A stretch of 64,000 nucleotides of DNA, from positions 6,274,001 through 6,338,000 of the forward strand of contig JANTQA010000042.1 of NCBI GenBank assembly GCA_027625915.1. Reading direction: 5' to 3'. The position numbers and the translations under genes are program-made. Position 1 is the stretch's first letter; each line of letters starts with the position of its first letter. The notes under the pieces are model-generated. The model worked only from the letters and a program-made list of their open reading frames with translations, did not search any database and was not told the origin of the DNA. Shown in pieces: positions 23,291-32,955 of the stretch. This DNA is from Anaeramoeba flamelloides. Lineage: Eukaryota > Metamonada > Anaeramoebidae.

Positions 23291-24294
23291 ATGAGTTCTA
23301 CAACTGAAGAAGTCGACTCACCAAATCCTAATCCTCTACTAAAAAAAAAAATTGTTATTGTTCGAGAAAACCAATTTCTTGAAGAAGATGAAACTGTAGA
23401 AGATCCAATTGATTCTCTTGAAATTTATGGTAATTACAATTTTTTTTTTTTTATTTTACTAATCTTTATAAATGGTTGCAATCAAATAAAATCCAAAAAT
23501 GGAATGGCTTATTACATTTGGTGAAAAAATATTTTGACTTGATCTCACTCAAAAGCCAATTCTTTTTCATTTCTTGGTCAAAAAACAAATTGTAAAATGA
23601 GAACTGTTGAAAAAAAATTTTTCGAGAATATTTTTTTTTTTATTTCAGATCCCCGAAAGCAGAAACCAAGATAACTATTCAAATTGTTTAAAATCAAGAT
23701 CAAATTTAAAAGAGAAACAAATACTTTTCAAGGTTGAAAGATTTTACAGTCAAAAAAAACAAAATGCTCAATTTTCGATCTGTAAAGCTCACAAAAAGCA
23801 AAAAGAAAGCCAAAAAAACAAAAAAAAAACTAAAAAAACAAAACAAATTTTAAACTTATTACGTTTTTCATTTTGTTCGTTTTAATTCCTAATTTGTTAC
23901 TATAAAAGAAACAATCAAGGGCATCAATGATCCCGAGTATCCATTTTCGCTTGAAGAATTAGGGATCATCTCGCCTGAACAGATACAAGTAGACAGCAAA
24001 CGTAGATGGATCAAAGTCGAGTATACGCCAACGGTACCAAACTGCAAACTTTCAACTTTAATCGGGCTTTCAGTACGTACAAAATTATTACGCTCATTTC
24101 CATCATACAAATATGACGTCGTGATCGAAAAAGGAAAACACGACACCGAAGAAGAAATCAATAAACAAGTAAATGATAAAGAAAGATGCTTTGCTGCATT
24201 GGAACAGCGTGGACTAAAGCGTGCTATTGATAAATGTTTAGCAACTTCTCTTTCATTAACAAAGAAAGAAATTAAAAAATTAACCAAATATTAA
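23291..24294 (+). CDS. CIAO2: CIAO2/MIP18 family, cytosolic Fe-S assembly targeting subunit
   Basis: Two exons, 23291-23429 and 23909-24294, with a 479-nt intron (GTAATT...TAAAAG). The join G|AA makes Glu47 and restores the family's DSLEIYETIKGINDPEYPFS, matching animal D--EIFDLIR-INDPEHPL. The protein has 174 residues against about 160 in animals. It carries YTPTVPNCKLSTLIGLSVRT with Cys92 at the position of the family's reactive cysteine, followed by KLLRSFPSYKYDVVIEKGKH and EEEINKQVNDKERCFAALEQ. CIAO2 works with CIAO1 and MMS19 in the CIA targeting complex, handing [4Fe-4S] clusters to cytosolic and nuclear apoproteins. The first 40 residues are acidic and likely disordered. The exon-1 ATG has no in-frame alternative. 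The antisense 132-codon frame over exon 2 is a shadow. Identification is very secure. Confidence 0.95.
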
Positions 24295-24635
24295 AATTAT
24301 TATTCAACAAGAAAAAACTTTTATTGTGAAGAAATAAATACCTCCATCCTGAAACAAATTTTTATGTAAAGAACAAAAATTTCAACTTACGCTTTGTTTG
24401 GTTTGATTTGATATCATATTCTTTTTATTTTGCCTATTGGAGTAGTAGAAGTTTAACCTCTTACAACTGATAATTGAAGGAATAATTCGGGAAAAATAAG
24501 ATACCCACGAACAAGATAAACAAACCCAAACTATTGAACCCATGTTTTCTTGAAATATTGATTTAATGTTTTCTGAGTATTTGTATTTAGGATTAATCAA
24601 AAGTTCTCAATCATCGATGTATTTTTTACCATTAA

Positions 24636-25234
24636 GGGCCTAGTAATTTACTGTGGATTTGTTCCATACTCACGGGGTTACCTGAGACCCAAAAAGGGTA
24701 TTGTGAAATTGGTCTTCTTTTGGTTGACAAAATTCAAATAACAAAAAAAAAAATTTGATTGGATCATCTTTGACAAAAAATTCAACAAATAAAAAATAAG
24801 TTTAAAAAGAGTTCTCAATCTCAAAAAATCCAAAATTTGAAAAAAAAAAATCATCTTTTCTCATTTTCTATTTCCAAATGGTTAAATTTCTTTAATTTAA
24901 AACAAATTGTTTTCTTGAAGTGTGCAATCAATTTAATTCGATTTAATCTGATTTATAGTTATTTTGTAACCCTCTAAATTTTACCAAGTATGAATTATGT
25001 AATATTCTTACGACAAAAATAACATATTTGAAAAATGAAAAAAAAGAAAAAAAAAAATCATCGAGATCTCAAAAAGCATCAAAGAGAGACACTCCAAAAC
25101 TGACATTGTTGTTTTCAAAATTGTATATTAGAACCATTCTAATTGAAAAATGAGTTTCACTCTTTGGCACTTTTTTCTAAAAATGTCCTAGTCTTTGGTG
25201 GTTGATTTTTGTAGATTGATAGTAAATCACATGT
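24636..25234 (+). repeat. Long dispersed inverted repeat, copy 2 (partner at 13565-14170)
   Basis: Plus-strand copy of the repeat described at 13565-14170. It begins near AAGGGCCTAGTAATT and encodes GLVIYCGFVPYSRGY, then LRPKKGIVKLVFFWLTKFK and a stop. It continues through a shared A-rich region to the CAAAGAG/CTCTTTG hairpin near 25063-25177 and ends by about 25234. The two copies are 10.5 kb apart in opposite orientation. Confidence 0.65.
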
Positions 25235-25495
25235 CCCTAATGAAAAAAGTTTATTATAACATGTTATAAACGTGTTGTAAAGGTGTTATAAACATTTAGA
25301 ATGTTTTAAAATTTTATAATAAAAATTTTTATAACTTAAATGTTTGTTATAAAATATGTTATAAAAGTTGTAACATGTTATAAGCCCCGTTATATGAATA
25401 TTTTTTCAAAAAATATTGAATAAAATCATCGTGTAAAAGGAAATTTTGTTATAAAACTGTTATAGAGATGTTATAAAAAAATTTTTTTATTAGGG
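25235..25495. mobile_element. TTATAAC-repeat element with CCCTAAT inverted ends
   Basis: A 261-bp segment starting CCCTAATGAAAAAAGTTTAT and ending with the reverse complement of CCCTAATAAAAAAATTTTTT. The interior carries about ten copies of TGTTATAA or its complement (ACATGTTATAAACGTG, GGTGTTATAAACA, GTTATAAAATATG, TGTTATAAAAGTTG and others), giving many alternative stems. It abuts the end of the long inverted repeat. No obvious target duplication. Probably a non-autonomous foldback element. Confidence 0.6.
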
Positions 25496-26246
25496 TCTTG
25501 ATTAGTTTTTAATTGGTGTTAGGATCTCATAAAAATGATTTAAAAGTTTTTTTCTATTTCAGAAAAAAAAATTTCACGGTAATAAGTTGACCCTTAAGTG
25601 AAAAATTGTTTTTTGAAAAAAATATTCCAAATCAGTTTGAATTGTAAAACAGTAGGAAATGTTGTTTTTTTTCAGTTAGTTTTTAATTAATTTTTTTGTA
25701 TTCATCTTAAAATAAAAACTAAATCTGAAAACTAGATTCATTATTAAAATTAAAATCGAATCCTAAAAGATCGAAACAAAAGCGAAATTATCGTCATATT
25801 CAATTTTCCCAAAATGAGTTTCCAGAATTGTAAACTTTTTCAAAACTAAATTTTTTGGAGTTTTTTATCACAGAGATTTTTCTATTTACTGTTTGAATTT
25901 TGCTTTTAGAGTTAAGCAATTGATATTAATTTAGTTTGGGTAATTTCTATTTCCTATATCTTCATTGATGGATTAATAATAAGTAAAAAAGAATTTGAAC
26001 AATTTTTCTTTTTTCTTTTTTTTTTTTTTATTTTGAATTGTGATTTTTGTTTATTTTGAAGTACTAGTCTCTTATTTTTATCGGAAAAAACACCTCATGA
26101 AAAATGAAAGATATTTTCTTTTATTTCCTTCTGTTCCTATTTATAATTTAAACTATATAAATTTATTTAGATTATTCTTGTAAATTTTCAAATTAATCAT
26201 TAGAGGTTTTGCTGATAACCTATAATATCAGGACATTAATAACAAA

Positions 26247-26346
26247 ATCGCGATAGTATTAAAAAATCGCGATTATTCCAAAATTATCGTGAAAAATCAT
26301 AAAATCACGATAAACAACATTATCCCGATATTCACTTTATCGCGAA
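26247..26346 (-). repeat. Left array of phased ATCGCGAT variants (6 units)
   Basis: Eight-base motifs start at 26247 (ATCGCGAT), 26266 (ATCGCGAT), 26286 (ATCGTGAA), 26304 (ATCACGAT), 26322 (ATCCCGAT) and 26339 (ATCGCGAA). The steps are 19, 20, 18, 18 and 17 bp. The A-run lies 5' of the first motifs, opposite to the right array, hence the minus orientation. Confidence 0.8.
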
Positions 26347-27262
26347 AAAATGAAAAATTATTTTTTTGAAATCTTAAAAAAAAATATCTTGACTTTACAC
26401 CACTTGAGACTTTAACAACGCTTTACCAGTTAAAAAAATTTTGAAAAAGTTTCTATGGGTTGTGAATTGTCTTTGAAAGTGTTTGCGAGTTTTGAAAGAC
26501 AGAAAACTTTTATAAAGGGATTGAATTTGTTTATTGTGGAAAAAAAAATTTATTCTTTTCATTTTTTTTTAACAACAAAATATAAAATCTCAAACAAATT
26601 TTATTATCAAACTAATAATTACCCAGTCAGCAATTGAATTGAATATAAAATATATTTGTTTTCAAAAAATGGAGTTTTTAGTTTCACAATTTTAATAACC
26701 AAAAAGAATTAAGAGTAATTTTCCTTCTTATTGGCGATGGATCAAATAAAAACCTCTAAGATCATATTGTGTTTTCTGTCCAATACAAAGGTACTCAAAG
26801 AAGAAAAAGAAGAAGAGGACCTTTGTATAAAAAACCTTAATAATTGGTGATTCTCTGACAAGAATGTTGTGAAAGCTTTTGAAAAGTTATCCTACCGGTT
26901 TTAGCTTGCTGAGAATATTGAAAATGGTTTAACCCAAGAACACATTCTTTACAGAACAAGATAAAGAGTTGATTGTTTTAGTACCTATTTATTCAAGGCA
27001 ATTTCCAACAAAATGATTAACTGAGATAATATTTATTTCTCTTTTAGGCCTTATTGTTTATATAAAAGAATCAATAGGTTTGACAACCAAACCAAATGAA
27101 AACACAATATAACTCTTTGATCTGACCCTTGATTTGATCAAGTATCTTTTCTGTTTTGTTTTTTCAAATAATAACTTTTATTTCACATAATCTATTTTTT
27201 GTTCAAAAAATTTTTTTCGTTAAAATATTTCTCAATTACCCCAAAAACCCATCAACTATTAT

Positions 27263-27440
27263 ATCGCGATTAAAAATTTAATGGTGATATTTTTGCATTT
27301 AATACCATTTTATAATTATTATCGAGATTTTATTGAATATCGTGATTTATTGAATAGCGTGATTTTCTAATATATCGCGATTTGATAGAAATTTTAGCGA
27401 TTTTTGGAACTTATCGCGATTTTTGTAACTTTGTCGTGAA
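27263..27440 (+). repeat. Right array of phased ATCGCGAT variants (10 units)
   Basis: Motifs start at about 27263 (ATCGCGAT), 27281 (ATGGTGAT), 27301 (ATACCATT, weak), 27321 (ATCGAGAT), 27339 (ATCGTGAT), 27356 (AGCGTGAT), 27374 (ATCGCGAT), 27394 (TTAGCGAT, weak), 27413 (ATCGCGAT) and 27433 (GTCGTGAA). Steps are 17-20 bp. The motif is followed by T-runs. Apart from these two arrays I saw no ATCGCGAT elsewhere in the window. Confidence 0.8.
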
Positions 27441-27851
27441 TTAAGCATGTTATCATCAAAATATCTATTCATTTTTAGAATTTTTTTTTTAAGAGTAGAT
27501 CTATAAGAAACCAACACAATATTAACACTAACGTCAACTATTGGTTCATTTGGTCTTTTAGTTTACAGGTCTTTTAGAAAAGAAATATGGCTTTTAATTT
27601 GAATACATTGTTAATGAAGTTTTCACTATTAATTTTACAAAAAATAGTTTGAATTTTTTTCAACCTATTCCCAATAGTACAATCAAAATCAAAACAGTCA
27701 ATTAGGGTAATGTTATTAAATCTCACACCAACCTTGAGAGGTATCAGATCTCTAAACTTTTATCTTTTCCGAAAAAAAATGCAAGTCTGCCTTAAATCAT
27801 TTTTTTTAAATTTTTAATCTTCTTCAAATAATTTCGTTTTTAGTAAAGTAA

Positions 27852-30800
27852 ATGTCTCAAAAAAAAGAAAAAGAGGAGTTCATTAGTTTAGACGAATGCT
27901 ATTTCTGGTTTGAAGTTGATGAAAACGCGGAAGAAGAGGAAGAAGAAGCCGATCCAATCTTATTTTTCCATCCCAACACAATTCCAAAAAACAAACAATT
28001 TTTATTTTCAGGTGTTCTTATGGGGATTATGTATGCGTTTAAGAACTTTACTCAACAAGAACTTACAGTCTTTTCACTTCAGAAAAATAAATTTTGCATC
28101 AAAAAAGAAAAAAATATTATTATGGTCTTTGGTTCATCAAAATCAGAAATTAGTGATCCTATTTTATTATTAAGACACCAACTCCTTCTTGATTGTTTTA
28201 AATTTTTTAATAAATCCTTTGACCATATTTTACAAGTAAATTTTCACTTCATTTTTTCTAATTAACAAAAAAACAAACCTTTCTCAAAAAATTAAAAAAT
28301 AAACAAAGAAGAAAAAAGAAAAAAGAAAAAAGAAAAAAAAAAACAAATAACAAAAAACAAAAAAATAAAAAAAAATAACAAATAAATTGGCCAAGTAACA
28401 ATTCAAGATCAATTCAAAAAGAATATAGTGTCACTTTAAAAAAGTATAGTATAAGTTTTCATTTCTTTCCACCAAACTGGTGTTCACTTTCAAGAAAATC
28501 AAATATTTATCAAAACCTTCTAACTTCACACTCCAAAAAGTGAATGTTTTTTTTTTTTTATCCTCACCATTTTTTAAAAAATGAGACATACTTAAAATGG
28601 TTAAAAAATTGAAATTAACACTTTCAAGATTTATAAGAAAGATACTTCGAAATTCAAAAAATGTAAAAAAATTTTTTCAATTTCCTTTTTTATAAATATT
28701 ATAACTCTATTTTGCAAATCATTTCATCTCAAAGAACATTCCGAAAATCAATTTATTCTCCAAAGTTTCTTTGCATTTAAACCAATATAATTCTTTATTC
28801 AAAATGAGTCAAAGAACTTAAGATGAAAATTGAAATAAAAACATAATTAACATTTTTGTGAATTTATCAGTATTTGGAAAACAAGAAATAAATATTGATA
28901 AATTCAAAAAAATTTCACAAAATAATTAGATCGTTTGGATTTATTGTAAAGGGTTTTAGTGTTAAAAACACTGTTAATCTGTTCAAGAGAGAATTTTTAA
29001 AACTAAATTCGTAACTTCTAATTCAAAGAATATCTATAAACAGCCATTATAAGCATTTTAAACTTAATTTAGTTTTCTTAAATAAAACTTAAGGAAAGAG
29101 TTTTCACAAAAAAAAAAGAAATAAAAGATAAAGATTTTAAAAAATAGATAACGAAAAATGTTTAGAGTTACTGGAATTTAGATGTATTTGTATGACTATA
29201 TGATCCAGAATAATTTGTATTTGAGATTTTTATTTTAACTTAGAGTGCGTTGAGTAATATTGTATAGGAAATATTCTCAAGTAATATTAGAATTTTTTTA
29301 TGTTCATTTTCCCTAGCAATTCATCTTTAACTTCATTAAAAAGAATCTTAAAAGCAAAATATTAAGTTCTTTTTTCCTTTTTTTTAAATTCGGAAATCTG
29401 TTTTTAAAAACATTTCATCTCAAGATGATTTCGAAAAATCAATTTATTTTTATCCTTTCTTTGGATTTAAAGGAATAAAATTCTTTCTTTTTCTTTATTC
29501 ATAGTGAGTTATAAAAAAAATTCACAAACAGGGAACTTTAACTAAAAAAATTATTACAATTTTTTTGAATTTGTTAGTATCATGTAGCAGAGAGCCACCA
29601 AGTTTCTATATTTTCCAAAATTTAAAGTTGTGCTTAGGAAATCCAATGATTTTCTAATAGGTGCATTTCACGTTTTTTTTTTCTTTTTCCTCTCATTTTA
29701 AATCAGTGTGTGGGCTATCGACTGAATTCTTAATAATAAAAAACATTAAAAACCACCTCCTGGTTCAACAATTATGAAACATAAAATCTGTTCTTTTTTT
29801 TGAAATATTATCAATAATAGTTAACTGTATTTTTTCGCAAAAGTTGAAGAAATGAAATTAACGTTTTAAATCGTAACTGATAACAAAAAAAGAATAAATT
29901 GTGAATTTTTGGAATTTAAAAGTTTATCCTCTCTTATTTTTACAATTTAGTATATTTGTTACTTTTTTTATTTTAATTTTTTTTCAAGTTCAAAAAAAGA
30001 GTTTTTTTTAGTATTTCGGGCAAACAAGAGGAGTTAATAACCCCTCCCTTAAATAAAAAAAAAAAAAAAAAGAAAAAAAAGAGTTTTTTTATTTGTAAAA
30101 AAATAATTTTCAATGATTGAAAATTCCTTTTTTGTTGGAAATTCAATAAAAAAGAGAAAAAATAAAACTCAAATTCTTTTAATTTTTGAATAACCCTTCA
30201 ATTAAGATCAACTTTTGAAAAAAAGATCCCATAGAAATTTTCTTTAGAAAATTTTTTCAAACTGAAAATTTATTCACAAGTATTTGATAAAATAATTCAA
30301 ATAAAATTAATTCATCCCATTCAGAATTTAGTAAGAGAAATTTTTACAAATTTTTTTTTTTTTTTTTGCCATTTTACTTTCATTTTTTTGAAGCACGCAA
30401 TAATTCATTCTTTATTTTTTACATTTATTTTTCATTAGCCGTTTCTTCAACTTGATATTAATTCCAAGAGTGATCACACTTTATAAGATACTAGTTATTA
30501 ATTTCATCTCTACCTCATTTAAAAACTTTTGCATTGAAAAAATCAAAAAACTTGAAATGTACCTGATGAATATTGAAATTCTAAAAAAACTAACGGAAAA
30601 TAAGAGGAAATAAAAGCACCTTTACATAACAATAATATATATGAACATAATGAATAACAACAAAATATACCTCAAATGGAAAGGATCAACTTCCATTTTA
30701 CAACTTATGAAAAATTATACAAATTCTTTAAAAAGATACCCCTCTGCAATGAATGAAAATAAATCATAAAAAATGAGAATTAGAGTCATTTTAAAAAAAT

Positions 30801-32913
30801 GTGACAAAAAGTTTTCAATAGGATCTTTAAATAAGTTAACAAACTTCAATATACTTATTTTCATTGCAGATATTAACAGCTTTTGTGTTTCACTTTTTTC
30901 AAATTATCTTATGCAAAAAACTTATAATTTAAATATTGGTTAGAATTCGTTTATTTTCTCGGGAACTCTTCTGGTATACAAAATTAGAACCTAATTATAA
31001 ATAAAATACAAATGCTCATAAGTAGGAAATTGTGAAAAAAAAATAACAAATGTTAAAAAATAATTTAAATGTTTGAGACTCAAAAATTCATTTATACTTT
31101 TAATTTCATTAGGGATTATCAGTAATATTAGAATTGTAATAACAAATCGTATAATTAGTGATTAATTTATCTTTTCAGGTTAATGTAGATTGTAATCATT
31201 TTTTTTGTTTTTTTGCTGATAATCTGAAATATTTCTGATAATATTAGAAACTTTCGGTAAATGGACAAATTTGAGATAATCAAAAAAAAAAAAATTGTAA
31301 AAAATTGAGTAAAATTTTTTATTTTTTCTACATTATTAAAAAGATGACTTAAAAAATTCAATAAATATTAAAAAATAATAAAAATGTTGTATCGGTACTT
31401 TATTATTTAGGTTTTTATTGTAACAGAATAAAAATTTAAATCTTAATTTTTTGAGTTGGTTTTTATTGTTAAGGGGTAGATGAATACTCATCTAATCTGT
31501 TAAAGAGAGAATTTTCGAAGTGACTAAATTTCGAAACTTCCAATTCTAAGAGCTCTAAGATAATTTTTTGGGTTGGCAAAGACATTTTAAGAGATAATTG
31601 TTAGATTTACGAAAACTTAACTCCAATTCAAAATTTTTAACACACCAAAATTCCTTTTTCAAAAAAAAAAATCTTAATTAAATCAAATTCAAGAAGAAAT
31701 ACCAAACCAGAACCATTCACTAATTGAAATGTTAACAATTATTGATAATCTACAATACTCAAAAAAAAATAAATAAATAATTATCAATTCGTATAAATTA
31801 TAGCTGTGTTAAAATTTTTCAAATGAGCATAAGAAAAAAATGTATTGGATTTAAAGTTAAGGGGTAGATGAAAACTCATCTAATCTGTTAAAGAGAGAAT
31901 TTTGGAGTGACTAAATTTGAGACTTATGATTCAAAGAGTATCTATCAGATACAGCCATCAGAAGTATTTGAATCTTAATTTAGTTTTCTAAAAAAAAAAA
32001 AAAAAAAATGTATTGGTAAATTTGTTTAAATTCTAACAACAATTATTAATCGATCAAATGGTTAGATACCATCTACTAATTTTATTTGAGTTTATCTATT
32101 TTGAAATAACTCAACTTTAACCTAATATCAATCATTAACAAAAATTTTCTTTGATCGAACTAAACAAGATTACTTAATTCAAAAAATAAAATGAAAACAA
32201 AAAAAAATATAAAAAAATGATCAAAATATTTTTCAAAAAATTAAAATTATTTTCAACTTGAATGAAATTGTATTATTGTGATTCTTACAACTGTTTTAAC
32301 CAGTGTCAAAAACTTTCGAATTTTTGTTTATTTTAATTAGTGATATTGGACCGAACTGCTAATAAACTCATTTTGTCCCAAAAAAAATTGTCATTTTATG
32401 AATTTTCCTATTATCACAAAAAAAAAATAAAAATAATTAAAGAGAGCAAATGGCAATAGGGAAACATACCTCGAATATATTCAACAAGCCGGGAAGGAAC
32501 TTTTACCATTTGTCACGAAAGGGCCACATTCATATTTTGCAAGGCCAAATCATAATTTTTTATCTGCATTTCATGCGTTGCCGTATTATAAAATACCACA
32601 AGGGTTTAATAGATATTTTATAATGGCATCGCAAATACTTTACCAGTTACATAGCGAATGTGGAAACCATGGAGGGTGTATTACATACAAGAGACAATTA
32701 TTATCATTTGATATAAATTTAGATATAATTCGTTGGATACTTATTAGAATTTACTATCAAGAAAATCAAGAAAAAAATAAGAATAAAGAGAATCATAATT
32801 CAAATGATAATCATGTAGTATTATCTTTACCAATATTTTTAACCAATGAACAAATTAAAGAATTAAAGGAAGATAATCTTTACTACCAAGAAAATGATGA
32901 CGATGATGATGAT

Positions 32914-32955
<42 letters not shown>

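Larger units (their letters stand above)
26214..27454. mobile_element. Putative non-autonomous DNA element bounded by opposed ATCGCGAT arrays
   Basis: The ends are similar in inverted orientation. The left runs GATAACCTATAATATCAGGA on to ACAAAATCGCGATAG. The right, reverse-complemented, runs GATAACATGCTTAATTCACG on to ACAAAAATCGCGATAAG. Inside each end lies an array of ATCGCGAT variants (26247-26346 and 27263-27440), and 0.9 kb of unrelated sequence separates them. The interior has a 60-codon frame at 26455-26637 and a broken, weakly coding-looking stretch around 26740-27110, neither recognised. The architecture of inverted ends plus subterminal motif clusters is typical of cut-and-paste transposons with multi-site transposase binding. 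The superfamily is unknown and no target duplication is clear. Confidence 0.5.
24295..27851. other. Intergenic region packed with repeats and non-autonomous elements
   Basis: No gene was recognised between CIAO2 and the CCZ1-like gene. In order it holds the right copy of a long inverted repeat (24636-25234), a TTATAA-rich element with CCCTAAT ends (25235-25495), ordinary AT-rich sequence, and a 1.24-kb segment bounded by ATCGCGAT arrays (26214-27454). A fragment near 27480-27580 resembles the repeat family at 45880 and 55490. The minus-strand frame at 24382-24600 has no recognised motif. Confidence 0.6.

Noticed and set aside
23607-23885. 92-codon frame within the CIAO2 intron
   Set aside because: Lys-rich translation. 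The CIAO2 motif is restored by skipping it, and its content matches nothing in the family.
23889-24287. 132-codon minus-strand frame over CIAO2 exon 2
   Set aside because: Antisense shadow of a highly conserved exon. Its translation has no recognisable motif.
26247-27440. CRISPR array interpretation of the evenly spaced ATCGCGAT motifs
   Set aside because: Eukaryotic context, an 8-bp core with only about 11 bp between units, degenerate units and two opposed arrays. It does not have repeat-spacer structure.
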